A stretch of DNA of 64,000 nucleotides from contig NZ_SKBR01000001.1 in the NCBI RefSeq assembly GCF_013450295.1, positions 1,306,001 through 1,370,000 of the forward strand. Reading direction: 5' to 3'. Below the pieces are notes generated by a model. It did not search any database and was not told the DNA's origin. It worked only from the letters and a program-made list of their open reading frames with translations. The stretch's first letter is position 1; the number at the start of each line of letters is the position of its first letter. A program made the translations under genes and the position numbers. This stretch comes from Streptomyces sp. AJS327 (GTDB lineage Bacteria; Actinomycetota; Actinomycetes; Streptomycetales; Streptomycetaceae). Below, piece after piece: positions 40,685-49,739 of this stretch.

Positions 40685-42298
40685 TCACTGGCGGCTCAGG
40701 AGTCTGGTCGCGCCGGCGGCGATGGTGGTGGCCAGCGTCCAGCCCAGCAGGATGAGGACGGCCGCCGCCCACTGGTAGCCGCCCGCCGGGTTCCACGCCG
40801 AGTCGTGGCCCAGGGAGATGACCGGTAGCAGCAGGTCGAGTACGTAGAGCGCGGCGCTCCAGTGCGGTGCCTCCTCGCCCTTGAGCGCGCCCGGGGGGCG
40901 CTGCGAGAAGAGCAGGGTGCCGCTTGCCCACAGCACCGCCATCCAGAGCGCGGCCTGGGCCGGGCGGTAGCCGTAGGCCACCGTCCAGTCCTGGAGGTAG
41001 CCCCACAGCTTGCCCAGCAGCGGCAGCGTCTCGCGTCTCCGGCGGTGCTTCTCCAGCAGCACCGTACGGGCGTTGGTGTCCTCGCCGGTGGCGCGGTACA
41101 TCGCGGCCAGTTGCTCGTACGGCTCGGGGGAGTACTCGGGGGTGGCGCTCGCGACCCACTGGAGGCGCTGACGGACGTTGAAGTGGCCCTCCTTGGGTAT
41201 CGCCTGCTGGTAGGTGAAGCCCGCCATCCACAGTCGCTGCCCGCTGGGCCAACTCCCCACGCGGTCAAGCAACTTCTCGACCGAGGCGCCGGAGAGCACC
41301 ACCCGGCCGCTCTCCGGCGGCTGCGGGGTGAAGCCCAACTCGGGGGTGTGGATGCGGCGGAGCGACAGTTCCTGGTCGCTGCGGAGGGTCAGCCGGGCGT
41401 TCTCGATCAGCAGGGAGGAGCCGAACCGGCCGTCGTCCAGCACCATTCCGCCGGTGCACTCGAAGGGTTTGCCGTTCAGGTGCGCGTCGCCCTCGGTGGT
41501 GAACGGGTAGGCGGTGCCGGTCGGCGGGGTGGTGCCGAGGATCTGCTGGGAACGGTCGCGGCGGGCCTCGGCGAAGCTGGCGACCTGCTCCACCGTGATC
41601 TGCGGTGCGTACAGGGCGTGTTGGCCACCCCGGTTGCGCAACACGCTCCCGTACATGTGCAGTGAGCTGCCCACCGTCGCGCCCCGCAGACTCACCTGGC
41701 CGTCGGTGACCAGCAGGCTGGCCTGGAGTTCCTGGGAGACGGTGATGCCGTCGGCGGCCACCGCCCGGCTGCCCCGACCGCTGCCCACCGTCGCCTCGTT
41801 GAGCATCAGGTCGGTGCCGATCGTGGCGTCCGTCAGCTTGACGCCCTCCGGGATGGTGCAGCGCGGCAGGTGCAGGTCGCCGTCGGTGGCCAGCCGCGCC
41901 GCCTCCAGCCGGGGCAGGTAACAGTCCACCAGACGCGCCGTGTTGAGGCGCGTCTCGGATATCCGCACCTCCTTCTGGAAGCGGCAGAAGCCCAGTTCGA
42001 CGTAGGAGCCCACGGAGCCGCCGGACAGGTCGAGGCAGCCGGTGACGTACGCGCCGTACAGGTGCAGCGCGGTCACCCGCCCCAGCAGTGGTGGCGGTCC
42101 GTGCAGCAGCAGGAGCGCGATCACCCGGGCGCGCACCGTCCGTTCGGGACCCCAGGGGTGGTCGCTGTTGGGGTCGTCCCACTCCGCCCGGCCGGTGCGC
42201 AGATCGTGCTGGCTGCCGTTCCGGAACGCCTGCCATAACCCCCATTCGGCCGTGGTCAGCCCGGCCGGTGGCTCGGCCGTTCCCTCTGGCTCGCTCAC
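40685..42298 (-). CDS. Beta-solenoid membrane protein of unknown function
   Basis: A 537-residue protein. Residues 1-70 are helical; residues 75-350 are a series of short beta strands with repeated patterns such as LDLSGGSVGSYVELGF, VKLTDATIGTDLMLNEA and VSLRGATVGSSLHMYGS, which predict a right-handed beta-solenoid. Residues 375-440 are helical, and two membrane spans lie near 448-466 and 512-534 with a hydrophobic loop (LDLLLPVISLGHD) between them. Such proteins are often called oxidoreductases, but I see no cofactor motif. The GTG at 42298 follows GGAGGT with 7-nt spacing. Confidence 0.72.
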   Translation of the reverse strand: MSEPEGTAEPPAGLTTAEWGLWQAFRNGSQHDLRTGRAEWDDPNSDHPWGPERTVRARVIALLLLHGPPPLLGRVTALHLYGAYVTGCLDLSGGSVGSYVELGFCRFQKEVRISETRLNTARLVDCYLPRLEAARLATDGDLHLPRCTIPEGVKLTDATIGTDLMLNEATVGSGRGSRAVAADGITVSQELQASLLVTDGQVSLRGATVGSSLHMYGSVLRNRGGQHALYAPQITVEQVASFAEARRDRSQQILGTTPPTGTAYPFTTEGDAHLNGKPFECTGGMVLDDGRFGSSLLIENARLTLRSDQELSLRRIHTPELGFTPQPPESGRVVLSGASVEKLLDRVGSWPSGQRLWMAGFTYQQAIPKEGHFNVRQRLQWVASATPEYSPEPYEQLAAMYRATGEDTNARTVLLEKHRRRRETLPLLGKLWGYLQDWTVAYGYRPAQAALWMAVLWASGTLLFSQRPPGALKGEEAPHWSAALYVLDLLLPVISLGHDSAWNPAGGYQWAAAVLILLGWTLATTIAAGATRLLSRQ

Positions 42299-42845
42299 GC
42301 TCGTGACCTCCTGTCCGTTCGCTCCGTCGTCGGTCGTGTGCCGAACGTTGTCCCCGTACCCGCGGGGGCGGGGGTTAAGGATGTCAACACCGGTGATTCG
42401 GCGGGAACTTGGTTCCGGTTCAGGGGGTTTGCCGCGATGACGCGGTTCTGGCGCGGAGTGCCCTGACCACGGAGCGTCCCGTGGCCATCGCGGGCCACGG
42501 GCGCGGGCGGCCGGGGGCGCACGGGGCGGGGGGCGGTGGAGGAGGGGCGGGGTGGTCACGTGGGTCACGTGTGGTGTCACGTGTGGTGAGGGTGGTGAGG
42601 GTGCTGAGAGGTGGTGGCGGAGGGGGTGCGGGTCGGGCTGTCCGTGTGGGGGTCGGGCGGGGGCCGGGCGTCGGGAGGGGTGGGGTCGGGGCGGGGCGAT
42701 ACTGGTGCCCGGCGTCGCCCCGCCCCAGCCCTGGAGGCTGTCCGGCGCGGTCTCGCGCGGGGGCGCGCGCGGGGGTGGTCCGGAACGGCGTCCACCAGGT
42801 GATACGCGGAGCGGGGCGACGGAGGAGGTTTGAGAGACTGGACGT
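42299..42845 (+). other. Intergenic region before the his operon
   Basis: This 547-nt gap holds no credible gene. Three copies of CACGTG start at 42557, 42566 and 42578. The plus strand from 42540 to 42700 is very G-rich (runs of GGGG and GTGGTG), so it could form quadruplex structures. A GAGACT -10-like box at 42833-42838 precedes the hisD GTG by 7 nt. Confidence 0.55.
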
Positions 42846-44207
42846 GTGATCTCCCGAATCGACCTGCGTGGCTCCGCCCTCCTCGATGGCGGTGGCCTCG
42901 ATCCCGACCTGCTGCCCCGAGCCGAGCTGGATGTGGAGGCCGCCCTGGAGAAGGTGCGGCCGATCTGCGCGGAGGTCCAGCATCGCGGCACCGCGGCGCT
43001 CGTCGAGTACGCCCGGCGGTTCGACGGCGCGGAGCTGGAGCGGACCCGGGTGCCGGACTCCGCGCTGGAACGCGCGCTGGCCGAACTCGACCCGAAGGTG
43101 CGCGCGGCGCTGGAGGAGTCCGTCCGGCGGGCCCGGCTGGTCCACCGCGAGCAGCGGCGCTCCGACTCCACGGTCCGCGTGGTCCCCGGCGGCACGGTCA
43201 CCGAGCGCTGGGTGCCCGTGGAGCGCGTCGGTCTGTACGTACCGGGCGGCCGGGCGGTCTACCCGTCGTCCGTGGTGATGAACGTGGTCCCGGCGCAGGA
43301 GGCCGGGGTGGAGTCGCTGGCGGTGACCTCGCCCCCGCGTCCGGACACCGGCCTCCCGCACCCGACGGTGCTCGCGACCTGCGCGCTCCTCGGGGTGGAC
43401 GAGGTGTTCGCGGCCGGTGGGGCGCAGGCCGTCGCGATGTTCGCCTACGGCACCGAGGAGTGCCGCCCCGCCCAGCTGGTGACCGGCCCCGGCAACATCT
43501 ACGTCGCCGCCGCGAAGCGGCTGCTCAAGGGCCGGATCGGCATCGACTCGGAGGCGGGCCCGACCGAGATCGCGATCCTGGCGGACGACACCGCCGACCC
43601 GGCGCACGTCGCCGCCGACCTGATCAGCCAGGCCGAGCACGACCCGATGGCCGCCGCGGTCCTGGTGACCCCGTCCGAGGCGCTGGCCGACGCGGTGGAC
43701 GCGGAGCTGGCCGTCCGGGTCGCGGCGACCCGGCACCGGGAGCGGATCACCGAGGCGCTCTCCGGCCAGCAGTCCGGCACCGTCCTGGTGGACTCGCTGG
43801 ACGAGGGGCTCGCGGTGGTGAACGCCTACGCCGCCGAGCACCTGGAGATCCAGACCGCCGACGCCGCCGGGTGGGCGGCGCGGGTGCGGAACGCGGGCGC
43901 CGTGTTCGTCGGCCCGCACGCCCCGGTCTCGCTGGGCGACTACTGCGCGGGCTCCAACCACGTGCTGCCGACCGGCGGTTGCGCCTGCCACTCCTCCGGC
44001 CTGTCCGTCCAGTCCTTCCTGCGCGGAATCCACGTCGTGGACTACTCGCGGGAGGCGCTGGCGGAGGTGGCCGAGCACGTCCGGGTGCTGGCGGAGGCCG
44101 AGGACCTCCCGGCACACGGCGAGGCGGTCAGCGCCCGGTTCGAGCGGGACCCCGCCGGGTCCGGCGCCCCGGGCCCGCGCGGGAGCGGAGCGGGGGAGCG
44201 GCCGTGA
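42846..44207 (+). CDS. hisD: Histidinol dehydrogenase HisD
   Basis: HisD catalyses the last two steps of histidine synthesis, oxidising L-histidinol to L-histidine with NAD and zinc. The 453-residue product contains the family motifs [15 protein letters not shown] near 125, [12 protein letters not shown] near 215, the zinc-site SQAEHDP near 260 and [20 protein letters not shown] sequence near 355. The GTG at 42846 follows a -10-like box at 7 nt, and also GGAGGAGG, which is too far at 17 nt for a ribosome site. The stop overlaps hisC. Confidence 0.96.
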   Translation: MISRIDLRGSALLDGGGLDPDLLPRAELDVEAALEKVRPICAEVQHRGTAALVEYARRFDGAELERTRVPDSALERALAELDPKVRAALEESVRRARLVHREQRRSDSTVRVVPGGTVTERWVPVERVGLYVPGGRAVYPSSVVMNVVPAQEAGVESLAVTSPPRPDTGLPHPTVLATCALLGVDEVFAAGGAQAVAMFAYGTEECRPAQLVTGPGNIYVAAAKRLLKGRIGIDSEAGPTEIAILADDTADPAHVAADLISQAEHDPMAAAVLVTPSEALADAVDAELAVRVAATRHRERITEALSGQQSGTVLVDSLDEGLAVVNAYAAEHLEIQTADAAGWAARVRNAGAVFVGPHAPVSLGDYCAGSNHVLPTGGCACHSSGLSVQSFLRGIHVVDYSREALAEVAEHVRVLAEAEDLPAHGEAVSARFERDPAGSGAPGPRGSGAGERP

Positions 44208-45385
44208 GCGCGAGCGGAACGAACGGAACCGCGGTCTCGCCGAACGCCCCGGCCGGGCCGGTGACCGCCCTCGACGACCTCCCCATCCGGGACGAACTGC
44301 GCGGCGAGACGCCCTACGGCGCCCCCCAGCTGGACGTCCCGGTGCGGCTGAACACCAACGAGAACCCCTATCCGCTGCCCGAGGAACTGGTCGCCCGGAT
44401 CGCGGAGCGGGTGGGCGAGGCCGCGCGCACCCTCAACCGCTATCCGGACCGGGACGCCCTCACCCTCCGCACCGAGCTGGCCGGGTACCTGACCCGCGTC
44501 ACCGGCCACGAGATGGGCCCGCGCGAGGTCTGGGCGGCCAACGGCTCCAACGAGGTGCTCCAGCAGCTCCTCCAGGCGTTCGGCGGGCCCGGGCGCACCG
44601 CGCTCGGTTTCGAGCCCTCGTACTCCATGCACGCGCTGATCGCCCGTGGCACCGGAACCGGCTGGCTGTCCGGACCCCGGACCGCGGACTTCCGGATCGA
44701 CGTGGCGGCGGCGGTGCGCACCATCGCGGAGCGGCGGCCGGAGGTCGTCTTCGTCTGCTCGCCGAACAACCCGACGGGCACGGCGGTCGACGCCGACACC
44801 GTCCGCGCGCTGTACGACGCCGCGCAGGCGGCCCGCCCGGAGCGGGGCGCCCTGGTGGTGGTCGACGAGGCGTACGAGGAGTTCTCGCACGGCCCCTCGC
44901 TGCTGCCGCTGCTGGACGGCCGCCCCACCCTGGTCATCTCCCGCACCATGTCCAAGGCGTTCGGCGCGGCCGGACTGCGGCTGGGCTACCTCGCCGCCGA
45001 CCCGGCGGTGGTCGACGCCGTGCAGCTGGTGCGGCTGCCGTACCACCTCTCGGCGGTCACCCAGGCCACCGCGCTGGCGGCGCTGGAGCACACCGACACC
45101 CTGCTCGGGTTCGTGGGGCGGCTCAAGGAGGAGCGCGACCGCCTGGTGCGGGAGCTGCGCGCCGCCGGATGTACGGTGACCGACTCCGACGCCAACTTCG
45201 TCCAGTTCGGCCTCTTCGAGGAGGAGGGCGGAGCGCACGCCGTGTGGGAGGCGCTGCTGGAGCGCGGTGTGCTGGTGCGGGACAACGGGGTGCCGGGGTG
45301 GCTGCGCGTCACCACCGGAACCCCGGCCGAGAACGACGCGTTCCTGGACGCGGTGCGCGCAGTGATGAAGGAGAGACGACAGTGA
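44204..45385 (+). CDS. hisC: Histidinol-phosphate aminotransferase HisC
   Basis: A PLP-dependent class I/II aminotransferase, 393 residues, converting imidazole-acetol phosphate to histidinol phosphate. It shows [11 protein letters not shown] near 50, [11 protein letters not shown] near 113, SPNNPTG near 186, DEAYEEF near 223 and the PLP lysine in [17 protein letters not shown] near 250. The GTG overlaps the hisD stop (GTGA). The N-terminal 25 residues are less conserved. Its stop overlaps hisB in the same way. Confidence 0.96.
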   Translation: MSASGTNGTAVSPNAPAGPVTALDDLPIRDELRGETPYGAPQLDVPVRLNTNENPYPLPEELVARIAERVGEAARTLNRYPDRDALTLRTELAGYLTRVTGHEMGPREVWAANGSNEVLQQLLQAFGGPGRTALGFEPSYSMHALIARGTGTGWLSGPRTADFRIDVAAAVRTIAERRPEVVFVCSPNNPTGTAVDADTVRALYDAAQAARPERGALVVVDEAYEEFSHGPSLLPLLDGRPTLVISRTMSKAFGAAGLRLGYLAADPAVVDAVQLVRLPYHLSAVTQATALAALEHTDTLLGFVGRLKEERDRLVRELRAAGCTVTDSDANFVQFGLFEEEGGAHAVWEALLERGVLVRDNGVPGWLRVTTGTPAENDAFLDAVRAVMKERRQ

Positions 45386-46038
45386 CCCCCCGGACCCCCC
45401 CGACGCCCGGGGCCCCTCGGGAGGAGCGGGCGAGCGACGCCCGATCCCCGCGTACGGGCCGCGTGGAGCGCACCACCAAGGAGACCTCCGTCCTCGTCGA
45501 GATCGGCCTCGACGGCACCGGCGAGGTGAACGTCTCCACCGGGGTGGGTTTCTACGACCACATGCTCGACCAGCTCGGCCGGCACGGCCTGTTCGACCTC
45601 ACCGTCAAGACCGACGGCGACCTGCACATAGACAGTCACCACACCATCGAGGACACCTCGCTGGCGCTGGGGGCCGCCTTCCGGCAGGCGCTGGGCGACA
45701 AGCGGGGGATCGTGCGGTTCGCGAACGCCGCCGTGCCGCTGGACGAGTCGCTCGCGCAGGTCACGGTCGACCTCTCGGGCCGCCCCTACCTGGTGCACAG
45801 CGAGCCGGAGGGCATGGCGCCGATGATCGGCGCGGAGTACGACACCACCATGACCCGGCACATCCTGGAGTCCTTCGTGGCCCAGGCGCAGATCGCGCTG
45901 CACGTCCACGTGCCGTACGGCAGGAACGCGCACCACATCGTGGAGTGCCAGTTCAAGGCGCTGGCGCGGGCGCTGCGGTACGCCTCCGAGATCGACCCCC
46001 GGCAGCACGGCGTCCCCTCGACCAAGGGAGCCCTGTGA
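45382..46038 (+). CDS. hisB: Imidazoleglycerol-phosphate dehydratase HisB
   Basis: HisB dehydrates imidazole glycerol phosphate using manganese. The 218-residue protein has the metal-binding motifs [14 protein letters not shown] near 58, DSHHTIEDT near 82 and RNAHHIVEC near 183. The family core starts at [11 protein letters not shown], so about 25 extra Pro/Arg-rich residues precede it; a shorter start may be used, but no better codon is seen. It is the monofunctional type with no phosphatase domain. The GTG overlaps the hisC stop and lies 7 nt after AAGGAGAG. Confidence 0.95.
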   Translation: MTPRTPPTPGAPREERASDARSPRTGRVERTTKETSVLVEIGLDGTGEVNVSTGVGFYDHMLDQLGRHGLFDLTVKTDGDLHIDSHHTIEDTSLALGAAFRQALGDKRGIVRFANAAVPLDESLAQVTVDLSGRPYLVHSEPEGMAPMIGAEYDTTMTRHILESFVAQAQIALHVHVPYGRNAHHIVECQFKALARALRYASEIDPRQHGVPSTKGAL

Positions 46039-46199
46039 ACGGGCTGTCGACGCTCCTGATCTTCGTCGGGCTCTTCCTGCTGGGCGGCGCGATCTCCTTC
46101 TGGAAGCAGGAACTGCCCCGGGGCGTGGTGGTGTTGCTCGGTCTCGGCGCCGCGATGGCGCTAGGCGCCGGGGTGCTGCGACTGGGGGTGTGGTCATGA
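46035..46199 (+). CDS. 54-aa membrane protein within the his operon
   Basis: This short product starts [18 protein letters not shown] and has two hydrophobic helices, near 5-20 and 30-50, separated by a charged [10 protein letters not shown] turn. The GTG overlaps the hisB stop and its own stop overlaps the hisH ATG, so it is translated as part of the operon. I recognise it only as a hypothetical protein that accompanies hisB-hisH in Streptomyces. No function is known; a membrane role would be unexpected in a soluble pathway. Confidence 0.75.
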   Translation: MNGLSTLLIFVGLFLLGGAISFWKQELPRGVVVLLGLGAAMALGAGVLRLGVWS

Positions 46200-46858
46200 C
46201 GGCGGACGCGGCCGGGCGCCGGAGCGTCGTGGTCTTCGACTACGGCTTCGGCAACGTGCGGTCGGCCGAGCGGGCGCTCGTCCGCGCCGGGGCCGACGTC
46301 GAGATCACCCGGGACTACGAACGGGCGATGTCCGCCGACGGCCTGCTGGTGCCGGGCGTCGGCGCCTTCGCCGCCTGCGTCGAGGGCCTGCGCGCCGCCC
46401 GGGGCGACTGGGTGGTGGGCAGACGGCTGGCGGGTGGGCGGCCGGTGCTCGGCATCTGCGTCGGGATGCAGATCCTCTTCACGCGCGGTGTGGAGCACGG
46501 GCAGGAGGCGGATGGGCTGGACGAGTGGCCCGGCACCGTGGGCCCGCTCACCGCCGACGCCGGGCACGCGGTGCCGCACATGGGGTGGAACACCGTGCGG
46601 GCGCCGGAGGACTCCCGGCTGTTCGCCGGTCTCCCGGCCGACGCGCGCTACTACTTCGTGCACTCCTACGCCGCGCACGACTGGGAGCTGGAGACGGTCA
46701 ACCCGCGGATGAACGCCCCCCGGGTCAGCTGGACCACCCACGCGGAGCCGTTCGTCGCCGCGGTGGAGAACGGCCCACTGTGGGCCACCCAGTTCCATCC
46801 GGAGAAGTCCGGAGACGCCGGGGCCCAGCTGCTGCGCAACTGGGTCGACACGCTCTGA
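46196..46858 (+). CDS. hisH: Imidazole glycerol phosphate synthase subunit HisH
   Basis: The glutaminase subunit, 220 residues, which passes ammonia to HisF. The class I amidotransferase triad is visible: Cys in [10 protein letters not shown] near 87, and His and Glu in QFHPEKSG near 200. [15 protein letters not shown] near 14 is the normal N-terminus. The ATG at 46196 overlaps the preceding stop. A stem-loop after the gene separates it from priA, so the operon may have internal attenuation here. Confidence 0.95.
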   Translation: MTADAAGRRSVVVFDYGFGNVRSAERALVRAGADVEITRDYERAMSADGLLVPGVGAFAACVEGLRAARGDWVVGRRLAGGRPVLGICVGMQILFTRGVEHGQEADGLDEWPGTVGPLTADAGHAVPHMGWNTVRAPEDSRLFAGLPADARYYFVHSYAAHDWELETVNPRMNAPRVSWTTHAEPFVAAVENGPLWATQFHPEKSGDAGAQLLRNWVDTL

Positions 46859-46863
46859 GCCCC

Positions 46864-46901
46864 GGGCCCGGCCGCTCCCACCGGCGACTCCGGCCGGGCC
46901 C
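46864..46901 (+). terminator. Stem-loop between hisH and priA
   Basis: GGGCCCGGCCG (46864-46874) pairs perfectly with CGGCCGGGCCC (46891-46901) around a 16-nt loop, 6 nt after the hisH stop. It is followed by about 100 nt of C-rich, G-poor sequence, then priA. Confidence 0.6.
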
Positions 46902-47065
46902 CGTCCCTACCGACCGCTCCCGTCCCCGTTCCCGTCCCCCGGGGTTCCGCCGCGCGTTCCCCCGACGCCCGCGAAACCCCCGCGAAGTCCCCTGTGTTCC
47001 CCCTGAGTTCCCCGTTTCCGTCCGATCCACCGGCACGCCCCCGACCCCGTGAGGTTCCGTCCGCG

Positions 47066-47791
47066 ATGAGCACCCTCGAACTCCTCCCCGCCGTCGACGT
47101 CCGTGACGGCCAGGCCGTCCGCCTGGTACACGGCGAGTCCGGCTCCGAGACCTCCTACGGTGACCCGCTGGAGGCCGCGCTCGCCTGGCAGCGGGCCGGT
47201 GCCGAGTGGCTGCATCTGGTCGACCTGGACGCGGCGTTCGGCACCGGCGACAACCGCGCCCGGATCACCGAGGTGGCCACGGCGATGGACGTCAAGGTGG
47301 AGCTGTCCGGCGGCATCCGGGACGACGCCTCGCTCGCCGCCGCGCTCGCGACCGGCTGCCGCCGGGTCAACCTGGGCACGGCGGCGCTGGAGACCCCCGA
47401 GTGGGTGGCGCGGGTCATCGCCGAGCACGGTGACCGCATCGCCGTCGGGCTGGACGTGCGCGGCCGGACGCTGCGCGGCCGGGGCTGGACCCGGGACGGC
47501 GGTGACCTCTTCGAGACGCTGGAGCGGCTCGACTCCGAGGGCTGCGCCCGGTACGTCGTCACCGACATCAACAAGGACGGCACCCTCCAGGGGCCCAACC
47601 TGGAGCTGCTGCGCTCGGTCTGCGCGGCGACGGACCGCCCGGTCGTCGCCTCCGGGGGCGTCTCCTCCCTTGACGACCTCCGCGCGATCGCGACGCTGGT
47701 ACCCGAGGGGGTCGAGGGCGCGATCGTCGGAAAGGCCCTCTACGCCAAGGCGTTCACCTTGGAGGAGGCTCTGGAGGCCGTATCAGCATGA
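47066..47791 (+). CDS. priA: Phosphoribosyl isomerase A (PriA, dual HisA/TrpF)
   Basis: A 241-residue TIM-barrel isomerase. In actinobacteria this protein serves histidine synthesis (HisA reaction, ProFAR to PRFAR) and tryptophan synthesis (TrpF reaction on phosphoribosyl anthranilate). Catalytic aspartates are D11 (PAVDVRDG) and one in TDINKDGT near 167-171; the RGRGW loop at 137-141 has the Arg and Trp that let PriA switch substrate. There is no trpF in the window, which fits the double role. The ATG at 47066 is chosen; its stop overlaps ridA (ATGA). Confidence 0.93.
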   Translation: MSTLELLPAVDVRDGQAVRLVHGESGSETSYGDPLEAALAWQRAGAEWLHLVDLDAAFGTGDNRARITEVATAMDVKVELSGGIRDDASLAAALATGCRRVNLGTAALETPEWVARVIAEHGDRIAVGLDVRGRTLRGRGWTRDGGDLFETLERLDSEGCARYVVTDINKDGTLQGPNLELLRSVCAATDRPVVASGGVSSLDDLRAIATLVPEGVEGAIVGKALYAKAFTLEEALEAVSA

Positions 47792-48201
47792 CCAGCACCC
47801 CGCGTCGCGTGTCCTCGAACGGCCCCTGGGAGGAGGAGTTCGGCTACTCCCGGGCCGTCGAACTCCCCAACGGCCTGGTCCTGGTGTCGGGTTGCACCTC
47901 GGTGGTGGACGGGCGGATCGCCGAGGGCGGCCCGTACGAACAGGCCGTCACCGCCTTCGGCGTCGCCGTCGGCGCGCTGGAGGAACTGGGCCTGGGGCGC
48001 GCGGACGTGGTCCGCACCCGGATGTACGTCACGCACGCCCGGGACGTGGAGGAGGTGGGGCGGGCGCACCGCGAGCTCTTCGGCGAGGTGCGGCCCGCCG
48101 CCTCAATGATCATCGTCTCCGGCTTCGTCGACCCCTCGCTGGTCGTCGAGGTCGAGGTCGAGGCGTACCGAGAAGCGGAGTCGCGCGGCGCGACCCGGTA
48201 A
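47788..48201 (+). CDS. RidA family enamine/imine deaminase
   Basis: A 137-residue RidA/YjgF protein that hydrolyses reactive enamines and imines released by PLP enzymes. The family signature [36 protein letters not shown] is present in pieces, with the catalytic arginine in the PAAS segment region near 105, and the N-terminal [13 protein letters not shown]. It overlaps priA by 4 nt. Its place in the operon suggests protection of the pathway or of neighbouring PLP enzymes, but this is inference. Confidence 0.9.
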   Translation: MTSTPRRVSSNGPWEEEFGYSRAVELPNGLVLVSGCTSVVDGRIAEGGPYEQAVTAFGVAVGALEELGLGRADVVRTRMYVTHARDVEEVGRAHRELFGEVRPAASMIIVSGFVDPSLVVEVEVEAYREAESRGATR

Positions 48202-48215
48202 GGAGCAGCACGGTC

Positions 48216-48971
48216 ATGACCCTCGCGGTCCGAGTCATCCCCTGCCTGGACGTCGACGGCGGCCGGGTCGTCAAGGGCGTCAACTTCCGTGACCTGCGGG
48301 ACGCCGGGGATCCGGTGGAGATGGCCACGGTGTACGACGCCGAGGGCGCCGACGAGTTGACGTTCCTCGACATCACCGCCTCCTCCGGAGACCGGGAGAC
48401 GACCTACGACGTGGTGCGCCGCACCGCCGAGCGGGTCTTCATCCCGCTGACCGTGGGCGGCGGGGTGCGCACCGCCGACGACGTGAACCGGCTGCTGCGC
48501 GCCGGGGCCGACAAGGTCGGCGTCAACACCGCCGCCATCGCCCGGCCCGAGCTGATCCGCGAGATCGCGGAGCGCTTCGGCAGCCAGGTGCTGGTGCTGT
48601 CGGTGGACGCCCGGCGCACCCCCGGCGGCGGGTACGAGGTCACCACGCACGGCGGTCGCCGGGGCACCGGCCTCGACGCGCTCGAATGGGCCCACCGCGC
48701 GGCCGAGTTGGGCGCCGGGGAGATCCTGCTCAACTCGATGGACGCGGACGGCACCCGGGACGGCTACGACCTGGAGATGACCGCCGCGATCCGCGAGCGG
48801 GTGTCCGTCCCGGTGATCGCCTCCGGCGGCGCCGGGCGGCTGGAGCACTTCGCCCCGGCCGTCGAGGCGGGCGCGGACGCGGTGCTCGCCGCCTCCGTCT
48901 TCCACTTCGGGGAGCTGCGGATCGGGCAGGTCAAGGAGGCGCTGCGGGAGGCCGGGCAGCCGGTCCGCTGA
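48216..48971 (+). CDS. hisF: Imidazole glycerol phosphate synthase subunit HisF
   Basis: The cyclase subunit, 251 residues, which makes imidazole glycerol phosphate and AICAR from PRFAR and ammonia delivered by HisH. The TIM barrel starts [20 protein letters not shown] with catalytic D12; the second aspartate is in LVLSVDARR near 132. [13 protein letters not shown] and [10 protein letters not shown] are phosphate-binding. AAGGAG at 48199-48204 precedes the ATG by about 11 nt. The gene ends only 9 nt from the convergent sdhB stop. Confidence 0.96.
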   Translation: MTLAVRVIPCLDVDGGRVVKGVNFRDLRDAGDPVEMATVYDAEGADELTFLDITASSGDRETTYDVVRRTAERVFIPLTVGGGVRTADDVNRLLRAGADKVGVNTAAIARPELIREIAERFGSQVLVLSVDARRTPGGGYEVTTHGGRRGTGLDALEWAHRAAELGAGEILLNSMDADGTRDGYDLEMTAAIRERVSVPVIASGGAGRLEHFAPAVEAGADAVLAASVFHFGELRIGQVKEALREAGQPVR

Positions 48972-48980
48972 GGCTCCTTC

Positions 48981-49739
48981 CTAGCGGCCGGAGGCGGGTG
49001 GGCTGGTGGTGGCGGCGCGCAGGAACTCCCGGTTCAGCGCGGCGATGGAGGACAGCGGTATGCCCTTCGGGCAGGCGGTGGCGCACTCCCCGGTGAGGGT
49101 GCAGCCGCCGAAGCCCTCCGCGTCCATCTGGCCGACCATGTCCAGCACCCGGCTCTCCCGCTCCGGGGCGCCCTGCGGCAGCGCGTTGAGGTGGTTGACC
49201 TTCGCCGAGGTGAACAGCATCGCCGAGCCGTTCGGGCAGGCCGCGACGCAGGCGCCGCAGCCGATGCACTCGGCGTGCTCGAACGCCCGCTCCGCCGCCG
49301 CCTTCGGCACCGGGGTGGCGTGGGCCTCGGGCGCGCTTCCGGTCGGCGCGGTCACGTAGCCGCCCGCGCCGATCACCCGGTCGAAGGCGCTCCGGTCCAC
49401 CACCAGATCGCGTACGACGGGGAAGGCGGCGGCCCGCCACGGCTCCACGTCGATGGTGTCGCCGTCCCGGAAGTGCCGCAGGTGCAGCTGACAGGTGGTG
49501 GTCGGTTCGGGGCCGTGCGCCCGCCCGTTGATCACCATGCCGCAGGCGCCGCAGATGCCCTCCCGGCAGTCGTGGTCGAAGGCGACCGGCTCCTCACCGC
49601 GTTCGGCCAGCCGCTCGTTGAGGGTGTCGAGCAGTTCGAGGAAGGACATCGCCGGATCGGCGTCGTCGATCGCGTAGGGCACCATCGCGCCCTCGCTGCC
49701 GGAGTCCGGCTGCCGCCAGACGCGCAGGGTGAGCCTCAT
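48981..49739 (-). CDS. sdhB: Succinate dehydrogenase iron-sulfur subunit
   Basis: A 252-residue electron-transfer subunit. The 2Fe-2S ligands lie in [11 protein letters not shown] and the following TTTC near 60-85. The 4Fe-4S and 3Fe-4S clusters use [14 protein letters not shown] near 157 and [14 protein letters not shown] near 215. The ATG at 49739 overlaps the sdhA stop (tandem, minus strand). It is the last gene of the sdhCAB operon and passes electrons from FAD to the membrane anchor. Confidence 0.93.
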   Translation of the reverse strand: MRLTLRVWRQPDSGSEGAMVPYAIDDADPAMSFLELLDTLNERLAERGEEPVAFDHDCREGICGACGMVINGRAHGPEPTTTCQLHLRHFRDGDTIDVEPWRAAAFPVVRDLVVDRSAFDRVIGAGGYVTAPTGSAPEAHATPVPKAAAERAFEHAECIGCGACVAACPNGSAMLFTSAKVNHLNALPQGAPERESRVLDMVGQMDAEGFGGCTLTGECATACPKGIPLSSIAALNREFLRAATTSPPASGR

